From Scytonematopsis contorta HA4267-MV1 (GTDB taxonomy: Bacteria > Cyanobacteriota > Cyanobacteriia > Cyanobacteriales > Nostocaceae): 64,000 nt of DNA. The stretch spans positions 124,001 through 188,000 of the forward strand of contig JAHHIC010000084.1 in NCBI GenBank assembly GCA_019359035.1, in the 5' to 3' direction. Both the position numbers and the translations under genes were made by a program. This document shows positions 25,789 through 35,126 of the stretch, in pieces (position 1 is the first letter of the stretch; every line of letters begins with the position of its first letter). Under the pieces are notes generated by a model, which was not told the origin of the DNA, did no database searches, and was given only the letters and a program-made list of their open reading frames with translations.

Positions 25789-26168
25789 AGTTGACGACTC
25801 TAAATCACTCCAGGTCTATTAGTCTTTCCGTACTATAGCGATTCCATAGCCCAACACACCAATAAACTTAGCCAACTTTAGTATTTCTCCACAATTGACT
25901 CTTACAAATTTTAATCCGTTTTAACGGGTTTAAGCTTTTAGCCAGAAATTTATTTCTAGGCTTATTTCTAGGCTTATTTCTATGCTTATCTCTAAGCTTA
26001 TCTTTAGTGCGCCAAAAAACATCGAATATCGTAAAAATCATTAATTTCTGCAACTTGTAAGCTGGATTACCTTGAAATTTTCGCTCATGTTGAGGAAAAT
26101 CTAAACACAATTGAGCGAATCTCCGCTAAAAATAGGTTCAGTGACCATACCAATTTTTACTTATAGCC
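25789..26168. other. Intergenic with 12-bp direct repeats
   Basis: Positions 25948-26005 contain about four to five direct copies of TTATTTCTAGGC / TTATCTCTAAGC. The frame across it on the minus strand (25868-26110) is a low-complexity product of the repeat (RNKPRNKPRNK) and probably not a gene. The rest is unremarkable and likely includes the acs promoter. Confidence 0.5.
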
Positions 26169-28139
26169 ATGTCTCAACCAACGATAGAATCAATCCTTCA
26201 GGAAAAGCGTTTATTTCCACCCTCTGCGGAATTTTCTCAAAACGCCCAAATAAAGAGCTTAGAGGAGTACCAGCATCTTTATGATAAAGCAAAGGCTGAC
26301 CCTGAAGCTTTTTGGGACCAGTTGGCAAAAAGCGAGTTACATTGGTTCCAAAAATGGGATAAAGTTCTAGATTGGCAACCCCCTTTCGCTAAGTGGTTCG
26401 TCAACGGCAAGATTAATATTTCTTACAACTGTCTTGACAGACATCTCACAACATGGCGTAAAAATAAAGCCGCTATTATTTGGGAAGGTGAACCTGGTGA
26501 CTCCCGCACTCTCACTTACGCACAGCTACATCGCGAAGTTTGTCAGTTTGCCAACGTCCTGAAAAGTTTGGGTGTGAAAAAAGGTGACAAAGTTGGCGTT
26601 TATATGCCGATGATACCCGAAGCGGCCGTAGCGATGTTGGCTTGTGCGAGAATTGGTGCGGTACATAGCGTCGTATTTGGTGGTTTTAGTGCGGAAGCGT
26701 TACGCGATAGATTAATTGACGGTCAAGCTAAATTAGTAATTACGGCTGATGGTGGTTGGCGCAAAGATGCTATTGTTGGTCTGAAGCCCCAAGTTGATAA
26801 AGCTTTGGAAGCTGGTGCTGTCCCCAGTGTGGAAAATGTTCTGGTGGTTCAGCGGACTAAACAAGAAGTTAATATGCAGGAAGGACGCGACCACTGGTGG
26901 CATGAGTTACAACAAAAAGCCTCTGCGGATTGCCCTGCTGAACCGATGGACAGTGAAGATATGCTGTTTATCCTCTACACTTCTGGTAGCACAGGTAAAC
27001 CAAAAGGTGTTGTTCATTCAACTGGTGGGTATAACTTGTATACACATATGACCACTAAATGGATATTTGACCTCAATGATACTGATGTATATTGGTGTAC
27101 TGCTGACGTAGGTTGGATTACTGGACATAGCTATATTGTTTACGGGCCTCTTTCCAACGGTGCAACAACGGTAATGTATGAAGGTGCTCCCCGTGGGTCT
27201 AATCCTGGTTGCTTCTGGGATGTGATTGAGAAATATGGTGTCACGGTTTTTTATACTGCGCCAACAGCGATTCGTGCTTTTATTAAAATGGGTGAACAAC
27301 ATCCAAATGCACGGGATTTATCATCGTTGCGGTTGTTGGGAACGGTGGGCGAGCCTATCAATCCAGAAGCTTGGATGTGGTATCATAAGGTGATTGGTGG
27401 AGAACGTTGTCCAATTGTAGATACTTGGTGGCAAACTGAAACTGGGGGGATTATGATTACTCCTCTTCCTGGTGCGATTGCTTCCAAGCCCGGTTCGGCA
27501 ACACGTCCTTTCCCTGGAATTCTTGCAGATATTGTTGATTTAGATGGTAACCCAGCAGGTGATAATGAGGGTGGTTATTTGGTTGTGAAGCATCCCTGGC
27601 CGAGTATGATGCGGACTGTATATGGAGATGATGACCGTTTCCGTCGTACCTATTGGGAGCATATTGCACCAAAGGATGGTAAATATGTTTACTTTGCTGG
27701 TGATGGTGCGAGACGAGATGAAGATGGTTACTTCTGGGTGATGGGACGTGTCGATGATGTATTAAATGTGTCCGGTCACCGTTTGGGGACGATGGAGGTT
27801 GAATCGGCTTTGGTTTCTCACCCAGCAGTTGCAGAAGCTGCGGTTGTTGGTAAGCCCGATGAATTAAAAGGTGAGGAAGTTGTGGCTTTTGTAACCTTAG
27901 AAGGGACTTATCAAGGTAGCGATGAACTGAGCAAAGAACTTAAATCCCACGTTGTTAAGGAAATTGGGGCAATTGCTCGTCCTGGTGAGATTAGGTTTAC
28001 GGATGCTCTACCTAAAACTCGCTCTGGGAAGATTATGCGGCGATTGTTAAGAAATTTAGCTGCGGGGCAGGAGGTTTCTGGCGATACTTCTACCTTAGAG
28101 GATAGAAGTGTGTTGGATAAACTGCGGGAAGGCACTTAA
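26169..28139 (+). CDS. acs: Acetyl-CoA synthetase (AMP-forming)
   Basis: A 656-residue adenylate-forming enzyme of full Acs length. Motifs are [20 protein letters not shown] (P-loop-like A3), WWQTETGG (acyl pocket), [20 protein letters not shown] (A8 hinge region) and the catalytic lysine in [12 protein letters not shown]. It makes acetyl-CoA from acetate, ATP and CoA; the lysine is the usual target of reversible acetylation. Single gene, with a hairpin after the stop. Confidence 0.96.
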   Translation: MSQPTIESILQEKRLFPPSAEFSQNAQIKSLEEYQHLYDKAKADPEAFWDQLAKSELHWFQKWDKVLDWQPPFAKWFVNGKINISYNCLDRHLTTWRKNKAAIIWEGEPGDSRTLTYAQLHREVCQFANVLKSLGVKKGDKVGVYMPMIPEAAVAMLACARIGAVHSVVFGGFSAEALRDRLIDGQAKLVITADGGWRKDAIVGLKPQVDKALEAGAVPSVENVLVVQRTKQEVNMQEGRDHWWHELQQKASADCPAEPMDSEDMLFILYTSGSTGKPKGVVHSTGGYNLYTHMTTKWIFDLNDTDVYWCTADVGWITGHSYIVYGPLSNGATTVMYEGAPRGSNPGCFWDVIEKYGVTVFYTAPTAIRAFIKMGEQHPNARDLSSLRLLGTVGEPINPEAWMWYHKVIGGERCPIVDTWWQTETGGIMITPLPGAIASKPGSATRPFPGILADIVDLDGNPAGDNEGGYLVVKHPWPSMMRTVYGDDDRFRRTYWEHIAPKDGKYVYFAGDGARRDEDGYFWVMGRVDDVLNVSGHRLGTMEVESALVSHPAVAEAAVVGKPDELKGEEVVAFVTLEGTYQGSDELSKELKSHVVKEIGAIARPGEIRFTDALPKTRSGKIMRRLLRNLAAGQEVSGDTSTLEDRSVLDKLREGT

Positions 28140-28171
28140 GTATAGTAACTCCCTGACTTACTGGCTATAAA

Positions 28172-28188
28172 GCGGGCTAGAAGCCCGC
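28172..28188. terminator. GC-rich hairpin after acs
   Basis: GCGGGCT-AGA-AGCCCGC forms a perfect 7-bp stem 32 bp after the acs stop. No T-run follows. The core GGGCTAGAAGCCC recurs in the 50-bp array at 34096-34290, so this may be a dispersed repeat that also serves as a terminator. Confidence 0.5.
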
Positions 28189-28257
28189 ACTACGTAATAA
28201 AAATAACGAACCGCCAAGAAAGCCAAGAAAGCCAAGAAAAATTGAGAGAGAATTTCG

Positions 28258-28308
28258 TAGCCCCCTCCCCGCTTGCGGGGTAGGGGGTTTGGGGTGGGGT
28301 TCGTAGTT
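28258..28308. repeat. GC-rich dispersed repeat (CCCCCTCCCCGC hairpin)
   Basis: CCCCCTCCCCGC-TT-GCGGGGTAGGGGG forms a strong hairpin, followed by TTTGGGGTGGGGTTC. The same unit occurs twice in opposite orientations at 37603-37655 and 37710-37761, and a relative lies at 57256-57298. It lies directly after the 3' end of the minus-strand kinase gene. Confidence 0.7.
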
Positions 28309-28309
28309 A

Positions 28310-30460
28310 CTAAGGATTGGAAGGAGGAGCAGGAGCAATATTAAGATTAGGAGTTTCAGGATTAGTAGGAGTAGCCGTGGGAGTAGCCGTAGCCGTAGGA
28401 GTAGGAGTTACTGATGGATTTGGAGTAACGGGAGTTTCTGTTGGAGTCGGTTCTGGGGGTGGTGCAGCACTCTCCGCAGTCACACTAAGTTGATAATCAG
28501 TGGACGAGGAGCCAGTGTTAACAATCACAAACTCGTAATACCCGTCTTCTGGCAATTTAGCAGACAAAGTGCGTTGTGTAGAATCATTTATTTCTACAGA
28601 ATTAACTGTTCCACTGGGAGAATAAACAGACAACAAAACTTTAGAATTTGCGCTCAGCTTAACTTCCATCTGTTGGTCTTTAGCAAGTCCAGCAATAAAA
28701 ACTTTACCTTCTCCAGCTTTAAAAGTACCGCTAACTTTTGTACCAATCGCTCCATCTTTAAATACTAATTTTCGGAAAGCAGTATTTGCAAGAATGGCAT
28801 TTAGTTTATCATTTGCAATCCCAGACCAAACTTGTCCAACCGGAGTATCGAGAAAATTCCTACCGCGTTGTTCTGGAAATTGCAAGAAAAATGTACCGTC
28901 GGTTAAATCGTACAATGAGCGACTACCAACATTTATATTATTGACTTGCAATTTCCATGCATCTCTTTGCGCTGATGTATAAGTACCTAATTGTCTACGT
29001 GCATCAGAACTTAGTGGTGCTAATTTTTCTAATAATTCTGCCGCGATTTTATCCCATCGTGCCCTTAATGCTTCGTCTTCGGGACTATCACTGAGAGTGC
29101 GTCCTTGCAATGAGGGATTTCTATCGCGAAATACTTGGTTTACTAAACTGATATAAAAATTATAATCTACGCCTAACTGTTCCCGACGAGCGCGTAATTT
29201 TTCTTTCCGTGCCTGTTCTTCGGCAGAAAATTTCTGCGTAGGAGAGGGTTCGCTGGTGGGTGAATTTGTCGGTTGTGGAGATATTTCTTGGTTAGAAGAA
29301 CTGAACAAACTATTGGCTCCAAACCATGTTACACCTGCGACACATCCTAAAACTAGGGTGAGCAATAATGTTTTGCCAAATACTCCCGCACTTTTGGCTG
29401 GTATCGAAGGCTGTGTATAAGGTTGAACAGATTGAGGCTGTTGATATTGCTGTATTTGTTGATTTGCGGTTGGAACTTTTTGAGGTGGAGGTGCTACGGG
29501 TACGGTTGCTTGAGTTTGTTGATTTGGTAGCACCGTTGGAGCATAATTAGACGCATAATTATTAGTCGCCGAAGAAGCAACAAGAGCTTCTAAAAGTTGA
29601 CGTGCTGACTGGAAGCGACCACCTGGTAAAGGTGATAACATCTGGTCTAGCACCATTGCAAAATTATGACTCAGGTTTACTTCTCGTCGCCACTGCCAAG
29701 TTAAATTATAAGTGTCAATTAATTCTTGCGGCTGTTTACCTGTAAGTAAAACTACTATAGTTGCTGCTAACGCATATAAGTCACTGTGGGGTTCCACCAA
29801 ACCTGTTTGCATTTGTTCCGGTGGAGAATATCCTATTTTACCCAGCAGTGTTCCCATTGATGGGGACATAGCTGAGGACATTGATGGAGGGAGAGTAGCT
29901 TCACCTTGTTGGTAATATTGCGAAGCTACGTTAGCAGCTACTTGCTTGACACCACCAAAGTCAATTAAAACTGGTAACTGGTCAATATTACGGTGAATAA
30001 TATTATCGGGGGAAATATCGCGGTGGATTACTCCCATTGAGTGGACGTAATCCAAGACAGGAAGAATTTGCAGCAACAACTGACGCACTTCGGCTTCACT
30101 AAAACGTAAACCTTGTTGTTTACGATGCTCTAACAACTTGCCATAAGTTGAGCCATCCACATAATCTTGCACCAAAAATAGGTACGAGTTACCATCCAGG
30201 TTCATACGGAATAATTCGCGAAACCGGGGGATTTGGGGATGTTGTAATTTATAGAGAACCGATGCTTCTCTTTGAAAAAGTTCCTCAGCCTTTTGTAAAA
30301 CATAAGGGGTTTGTACTTGGGGATAAAATTCTTTAAGAACACAAAGTTCCCGAAAGCGGTTAATATCCTCAGCCAAATAGGTACGTCCAAACCCACCTTG
30401 ACCTAATTGACGCACAATTAGGTAGCGCTCGCCCAAAGTTAACCCCGGTTGGATAGACAT
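28310..30460 (-). CDS. Ser/Thr protein kinase with extracytoplasmic sensor and PPC-like domain
   Basis: A 716-residue protein. ATG 30460 is chosen because the longer frame upstream only translates an STRR. The kinase domain is residues ~13-270, with glycine loop GQGGFG (20-25), Lys43, HRD 146-148 (HRDISPDN) and DFG 167-169. A Gln/Pro-rich linker leads to one membrane segment (~375-395, TLLLTLVLGCVAGVTWFGA). The outer part has a region shared with the adjacent kinase (RREQLGVDYNFYISLVNQVF ... LGTYTSAQRDAW), then a PPC-like beta domain and a Thr/Pro-rich tail. It is probably a receptor-type kinase. The ligand is unknown. Confidence 0.88.
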   Translation of the reverse strand: MSIQPGLTLGERYLIVRQLGQGGFGRTYLAEDINRFRELCVLKEFYPQVQTPYVLQKAEELFQREASVLYKLQHPQIPRFRELFRMNLDGNSYLFLVQDYVDGSTYGKLLEHRKQQGLRFSEAEVRQLLLQILPVLDYVHSMGVIHRDISPDNIIHRNIDQLPVLIDFGGVKQVAANVASQYYQQGEATLPPSMSSAMSPSMGTLLGKIGYSPPEQMQTGLVEPHSDLYALAATIVVLLTGKQPQELIDTYNLTWQWRREVNLSHNFAMVLDQMLSPLPGGRFQSARQLLEALVASSATNNYASNYAPTVLPNQQTQATVPVAPPPQKVPTANQQIQQYQQPQSVQPYTQPSIPAKSAGVFGKTLLLTLVLGCVAGVTWFGANSLFSSSNQEISPQPTNSPTSEPSPTQKFSAEEQARKEKLRARREQLGVDYNFYISLVNQVFRDRNPSLQGRTLSDSPEDEALRARWDKIAAELLEKLAPLSSDARRQLGTYTSAQRDAWKLQVNNINVGSRSLYDLTDGTFFLQFPEQRGRNFLDTPVGQVWSGIANDKLNAILANTAFRKLVFKDGAIGTKVSGTFKAGEGKVFIAGLAKDQQMEVKLSANSKVLLSVYSPSGTVNSVEINDSTQRTLSAKLPEDGYYEFVIVNTGSSSTDYQLSVTAESAAPPPEPTPTETPVTPNPSVTPTPTATATPTATPTNPETPNLNIAPAPPSNP

Positions 30461-30474
30461 AAATTGATGGTCGG

Positions 30475-30582
30475 TGGTCAGTTGGTAATTGGTAATTGAT
30501 AATTGGTAATTGCGAATTGGTAATTGCAAATTGCAAATTGCGAATTGCGAATTGCGAATTGCGAATTGCGAATTGCGAATTG
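30475..30582. repeat. STRR block (GAATTGC heptamers) between two kinase genes
   Basis: About six perfect tandem GAATTGC units (30538-30580), preceded by TAATTGG and GGTAATT variants, fill the gap between the two kinase genes. Because it has no stop in the kinase frame, it creates a false 54-residue N-terminal extension. Confidence 0.85.
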
Positions 30583-30587
30583 TTTTC

Positions 30588-32330
30588 CTACCTGCTCGAT
30601 TGTATTTTATTAATTTGGTCACCCGCTAATGCATACCATATTTGACCCAAGGTTTGTTGATTCAGTTTCCCACGACGTTGACCCGGAAATAATTGGTCAA
30701 ATTTCTGATTGGTATCTCGGTTTAGTTGGTCTAATGTATAGTCACCTAACTGTCCACTTTGGAATAGTTTTCTCCACCTTTGGTAGTTTTCCCCGCTATA
30801 AGTCCCTAGTTTTCCACGTGCGGCTGTACTGAGATTAGCTTGTTCGATTTTATTTAACAAGTCTTCACCTACACCAACCCATTCTTTGCGTAAATCCGCA
30901 TCTTCCTGGCTTGAACTGAGGCTGCGTCCATTTAATTCTGGCTTACTAGTATAAAAAATATCGTTAACTGTTTTATTAAAGAAACTGTCAGAAATTCCAA
31001 GCTGTTGACGACGAGCTAGAACTTGTTCTCCACGACTTCCACCTTGGGAGTTGGAAGGGTTATTAGAAGGATTATTAGAAGGTCTATTGGGAGAATTGGA
31101 ACCACCGGGTAATGTTGGTAAACTTGGTAACGAGACTTTAGGGGCTTGGATAGATGAGACACCACGAATAATAGCAGTTACCCCAGCCCAAGTACCGACA
31201 AAAACTAAACCTACAACTGTTGTACCAATAAGGGTTGTACCGAATGGACGTACCCAAGCGGGAAGCTCTAAATTTCGAGATATGGCAATGGTTCTACTGC
31301 CTCGGTTATTTGGAGTATTACTATTGGGACTAGTACTGACTTTACCTCCAGGGGAAGCTACCATTGTTTTAATTTTTGTAATCATCGGATTAACAGTTCT
31401 CAATGGTGCTGGAGATTGTAAATCTTTAAGAACTTGGTCAGCGTTTTGGTAACGGTCGCTGGGTTTGTAAGCGAGCATCTTTTTTAACACTGCTTCTAGG
31501 GATTGACTGACTCTAATTTCTTTACCCCAACGCCAAGTTCCTTGATAGCTGTCGTAAAGTTCCTGTGGTTCTTTACCTGTAAGCAATACCAAAGCTGTTA
31601 CTGCTAAGGAGTACAAATCACTACTGGGAAATGCCTGCCCTTGGCGTAATTGTTCTTCAGGTGCGTAACCTTTTTTACCCAGCAAAGTGCGATTTGCAGC
31701 TAACTGAGTAAACCAAAAACCTTTACTAGCGGGTAATTGCTTGACACCACCAAAGTCTATTAATACAGGTAAATTATCACTACTTCGTAAAATCAAATTA
31801 TCTGGTGAGATATCGCGATGAACGACATCTTTTGAGTGAATATACGACAATACAGGTAAAATTTGTTGTAATAATTTAGTTATTTCTTCTTCGCTAAACT
31901 GTTGTCCTTTCTGAATTCGTTTTTCGAGTAAATCGTGGTAACATTCACCTTCCACATATTCTTGTACTAAAAAGAAAAAATCTTTATTAGCTAATTTAGG
32001 TTGCAGAGAGGTATGGAAACGGGGTATTTGGGGATGTTGAAGTTTTTTGAGGACGCTCGCTTCCCGTTCAAACAGTTCTTTGGCTTTATTTAAATCTTCT
32101 TGTTTTTCTACTTGGGGTGCAAATTCTTTCAGCGCAAAAACTTGCTGAGATTGTTGTAAATCTTCAGCTAAATAAGTGCGTCCAAATCCACCTTGTCCAA
32201 GTGGTCTGACAATTCGATAGCGATTTTCCAGAACTTCCCCTTGAGGTAAGGGCAAAGGTTCACCACATTGGGTGCAAAAACGATTACCTGGATTATTTGC
32301 GTGTTGTTTGCTGCAATAGACTTGCTGCAT
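30588..32330 (-). CDS. Ser/Thr protein kinase with N-terminal zinc ribbon and shared extracytoplasmic domain
   Basis: A 580-residue protein. ATG 32330 is used in place of an in-frame TTG at 32339. It begins with a short zinc-ribbon-like segment (C6, H10, C19, C22; RFCTQCGEPLP). The kinase domain follows, with GQGGFG (45-50), K68, HRDISPDNLI and LIDFGGVKQL. One membrane segment (FGTTLIGTTVVGLVFVGTWA) and a Ser/Asn-rich linker come next. The C-terminal ~130 residues (RRQQLGISDSFFNKTVNDIF ... LGTYSGENYQRWRKLF) are homologous to the same region of the next kinase. The two genes are adjacent, co-directional and look like a tandem duplication that diverged at the ends. Confidence 0.88.
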   Translation of the reverse strand: MQQVYCSKQHANNPGNRFCTQCGEPLPLPQGEVLENRYRIVRPLGQGGFGRTYLAEDLQQSQQVFALKEFAPQVEKQEDLNKAKELFEREASVLKKLQHPQIPRFHTSLQPKLANKDFFFLVQEYVEGECYHDLLEKRIQKGQQFSEEEITKLLQQILPVLSYIHSKDVVHRDISPDNLILRSSDNLPVLIDFGGVKQLPASKGFWFTQLAANRTLLGKKGYAPEEQLRQGQAFPSSDLYSLAVTALVLLTGKEPQELYDSYQGTWRWGKEIRVSQSLEAVLKKMLAYKPSDRYQNADQVLKDLQSPAPLRTVNPMITKIKTMVASPGGKVSTSPNSNTPNNRGSRTIAISRNLELPAWVRPFGTTLIGTTVVGLVFVGTWAGVTAIIRGVSSIQAPKVSLPSLPTLPGGSNSPNRPSNNPSNNPSNSQGGSRGEQVLARRQQLGISDSFFNKTVNDIFYTSKPELNGRSLSSSQEDADLRKEWVGVGEDLLNKIEQANLSTAARGKLGTYSGENYQRWRKLFQSGQLGDYTLDQLNRDTNQKFDQLFPGQRRGKLNQQTLGQIWYALAGDQINKIQSSR

Positions 32331-32541
32331 AGTACCCAATGATGAATAAAGGTTTTTCTATTTGCTACAAGAGTGACTGCTGAATTTCCGTAAACTCTTA
32401 AAAGCTTCTTAACCACAGCAGTCGGTTAGAATACTAACTATATATAACCTTTCACAAAATTATCTTTCCGAATTGATGCTTAAGTAATGTCATCACACCA
32501 AAAAGTGTAAAAACCGTACTCTCAAATATCCATCGTTTTTT

Positions 32542-34044
32542 ATGGAACCACAAGCAGAACGTGCTATCAAAGCATTACAAGATTTTTTAAACACCCCCTT
32601 AGACACAAAATTGCAACAACATCTTCATGTTCCTAGTGAAGCAGCTGCGTTAGCGTTATTTCAAGATATCGCTGATACTGTACCAGCTTACAAAGACTTT
32701 CTAGCACATGAGGGGATAAATCCCAGCGATGTTAGCAATTTTCAAGATTTAGTAAAAGTACCGCAAGTCACAAAAGAAAATTATTTAAAAAATCACTCTT
32801 TGGCTAATTTATGTCGTCAGGGAAAATTAGAAAACTGCGACATGATTGCTGTTTCCTCTGGTTCTACGGGTAAACCAACATTTTGGCCTCGTTTTTTCGC
32901 TGATGAGTTACAAATTGCTACGCGATTTGAACAAATATTTCACGATAGTTTTTCTGCTGATACTCGACGTACTCTAGCTGTAGTTTGTTTCACTTTAGGT
33001 ACTTGGGTCGGGGGAATGTATACGACAAATTGCTGTCGCTATTTAGCTAGCAAAGGCTATCCAATTACGTTAATTACCCCAGGTAATAATAAAGAAGAAA
33101 TTTTTCGTGTAGTGCAAGACTTAGGTTCTAATTTTGAGCAAGTTGTATTATTAGGATATCCACCTTTTCTTAAAGATGTAATTGATACTGGGATTGCTCG
33201 CGGTATAGAGTGGCAAAGGTATCAAATTAAATTAATAATGGCTGGTGAAGTATTTAGCGAAGAATGGCGAACTTTAGTTGGGGAAAGAGTTAATTCTACT
33301 AATTTTTGTTATGATTCGGCATCACTTTATGGTACTGCGGATGCTGGGATATTGGGGAATGAAACACCTTTAAGTATTTGTATTAGAAGATTTTTGGCTA
33401 ATAATCCGGAAGCTGCAAAAGCGTTATTTGGAGAATCGCGTTTACCGACTTTGTTACAGTATGACCCGATAAGTCGCTTTTTTGAAGTTGAGAATGGGAA
33501 TTTATTATTTTCTGGAGATAACGGTATTCCTTTGGTACGTTATAATATTTTAGATACTGGGGGAATAGTTAGCTATGAAGCCATGTTGAAATTTTTGGCT
33601 GAATGGGAATTTGACCCAATAGCTGAGTTGTCTAAAAATTCTTCCAGAGGTGTGAGAAATTTACCTTTTGTTTATGTTTTTGGACGTTCTAATTTTACAG
33701 TTTCCTTTTTTGGAGCGAATATTTACCCGGAAAATGTGACGGTAGGATTAGAGCAACCTGTTGTTAAAGAATGGGTGACGGGTAAGTTTGTTTTACAAGT
33801 GAAAGAAGATGCAGATAAAAATCGATATTTATCGGTAGTGGTGGAGTTAGCTCCGGGGGTGGAAGGTAGTGAGGACAAAAAACAACTAATTACTTCTTCT
33901 ATTCTTTCACAATTAAAACGTCTTAATAGTGAATTCGCTAATTATGTGCCACTGGAATATCAGGAACCAAAAGTTAGTTTAGCTGCTATGGGGGATTCGG
34001 AGTATTTTCCTATTGGTGTGAAACATCGCTATACCCGTAAATAA
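32542..34044 (+). CDS. PaaK-like adenylate-forming enzyme (phenylacetate-CoA ligase family)
   Basis: A 500-residue protein. The P-loop-like A3 motif is AVSSGSTGKPTFWPRF. The later SASLYGTADAGILGNE corresponds to the 'Y..TE.' acyl-binding motif, and NGIPLVRYNILDTGG to the A7 hinge of PaaK-type ligases. PaaK-family enzymes activate aryl or other acids as CoA or other thioesters. The substrate cannot be told. It lies divergent from the kinase pair and is followed by a repeat array. Confidence 0.75.
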   Translation: MEPQAERAIKALQDFLNTPLDTKLQQHLHVPSEAAALALFQDIADTVPAYKDFLAHEGINPSDVSNFQDLVKVPQVTKENYLKNHSLANLCRQGKLENCDMIAVSSGSTGKPTFWPRFFADELQIATRFEQIFHDSFSADTRRTLAVVCFTLGTWVGGMYTTNCCRYLASKGYPITLITPGNNKEEIFRVVQDLGSNFEQVVLLGYPPFLKDVIDTGIARGIEWQRYQIKLIMAGEVFSEEWRTLVGERVNSTNFCYDSASLYGTADAGILGNETPLSICIRRFLANNPEAAKALFGESRLPTLLQYDPISRFFEVENGNLLFSGDNGIPLVRYNILDTGGIVSYEAMLKFLAEWEFDPIAELSKNSSRGVRNLPFVYVFGRSNFTVSFFGANIYPENVTVGLEQPVVKEWVTGKFVLQVKEDADKNRYLSVVVELAPGVEGSEDKKQLITSSILSQLKRLNSEFANYVPLEYQEPKVSLAAMGDSEYFPIGVKHRYTRK

Positions 34045-34056
34045 AAACCCTCTTGT

Positions 34057-34080
34057 GGGGTGGGCATCCTTGCCCGCCCT
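34057..34080. repeat. Dispersed GC-rich hairpin repeat (inverted copy)
   Basis: TGGGGTGGGCATCCTTGCCC plus GCCC is the reverse complement of the copy at 6564-6590. Confidence 0.7.
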
Positions 34081-34095
34081 TGTTTGTTTGTTGTA

Positions 34096-34300
34096 CCCAT
34101 AGCAAAGGACGGGCTAGAAGCCCATCCCACAAGACAGGTTACAAGCCCATAGCAAAGGACGGGCTAGAAGCCCATCCCACAAGACAGGTTACAAGCCCAT
34201 AGCAAAGGACGGGCTAGAAGCCCATCCTACAAGGCAGGTTACAAGCCCATAACCAAGGACGGGCTAGAAGCCCATCCCACAAGAGTCCATCCCACAAGTA
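34096..34300. repeat. 50-bp direct tandem repeat, about 4 units
   Basis: Units start at 34096, 34146, 34196 and 34246 (last one shorter). Each contains CCCATAGCAAAGGACGGGCT, AGAAGCCCATCCCACAAG and ACAGGTTACAAG. The inner GGGCTAGAAGCCC is a hairpin. Units 1 and 2 are identical; units 3 and 4 differ by a few bases. There are no spacers, so it is not a CRISPR array. Confidence 0.9.
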
Positions 34301-34330
34301 ATTGTTTTTTTATTTGGATTTTAATGATTG

Positions 34331-35095
34331 TCATTGGTTGCAACAATTCGTAACCGGAAGAGAAGCAGCTTTTTCTAAATTGACTTGTCGTAGTAACTCA
34401 GTCCAAGCTGAGGAAGCATCTTTTTCTTTTTTGTCTCTTATATTAACTCCCAGAGTTGTTATTGAATCAAACCAAATACCATTTTTGGCGTATATAGATG
34501 CTTGGTCAACGGGATTTTTAGCATTGGCTAATTGATTTTTCAATGTAGTATTTACTGGGATTCTTTGGATACCACCTTGAACAGTTCCTGGTTTATCCTC
34601 CACAGTTTCAAAATCGCAAGAGAGAGAAAAAGACCAACTATAGGATTTACCAATTTCTAAAGGTGGCGTTTTTTGAGGAACGGCAAAACTGATTACACCA
34701 TGTGGTGTTTCAGTATTTTTTAATGTGGTTTTATAAATTTCTTTGTCCTGGTCATCTTTTAACACAAATTCAACAGCGTCTTTAGTTGTTAATTTTCTGG
34801 GTAAACTAAACCAAAATTGAGGTCTTTCGCTAACTGTTAAACCCCACAGCAAATCACCATTATTTGATTTAGTTAAAGGTACAAGCGCTGTTGGTTCGCA
34901 ACCTCTTCTTCCTCCTCCTCCTAGTCTTCCTGTTGGTGCTCTACCTGGGGGTGGTGGTGGTGGCTCAAAGTTGATTGATGCTAAATTAGAATTTTGGGCA
35001 GTTATTTGTTCTCCATAACTTAGCCCGCAACCAGTACAAAGTGTAATGATTGTAATTGCTTTGAATGTTTTAGTGTAAAATTTTGTAAATGTCAT
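34331..35095 (-). CDS. DUF928 protein (exported)
   Basis: A 254-residue protein with a signal peptide (KAITIITLCTGCGLSYG; a lipobox-like Cys is possible). A low-complexity linker (PPPPPPGR, RLGGGGRRGCEPTA) leads to the DUF928 core: LWGLTVSERPQFWFSLP, IYKTTLKNTETPHGVISFAV and YSWSFSLSCD. DUF928 genes in cyanobacteria are regularly linked to CHAT-domain genes, as here: the CHAT gene ends 31 bp upstream on the same strand, so the two form an operon. Function unknown. Periplasmic location is inferred from the signal peptide. Confidence 0.85.
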   Translation of the reverse strand: MTFTKFYTKTFKAITIITLCTGCGLSYGEQITAQNSNLASINFEPPPPPPGRAPTGRLGGGGRRGCEPTALVPLTKSNNGDLLWGLTVSERPQFWFSLPRKLTTKDAVEFVLKDDQDKEIYKTTLKNTETPHGVISFAVPQKTPPLEIGKSYSWSFSLSCDFETVEDKPGTVQGGIQRIPVNTTLKNQLANAKNPVDQASIYAKNGIWFDSITTLGVNIRDKKEKDASSAWTELLRQVNLEKAASLPVTNCCNQ

Positions 35096-35126
35096 ATTCG
35101 TTGCGTTCCTAACCTAAACATGAAAA

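Noticed and set aside
25868-26110. 80-residue frame with RNKPRNKPRNK
   Set aside because: Produced by 12-bp direct repeats; no coding evidence.
30461-30622. 54-residue N-terminal extension of the kinase gene
   Set aside because: The residues (RNSQFAIRNSQFAI...) are a translation of the GAATTGC repeat; the normal kinase start is at 30460.
34096-34300. 50-bp repeats considered as CRISPR
   Set aside because: The units are contiguous and nearly identical throughout, with no variable spacer.
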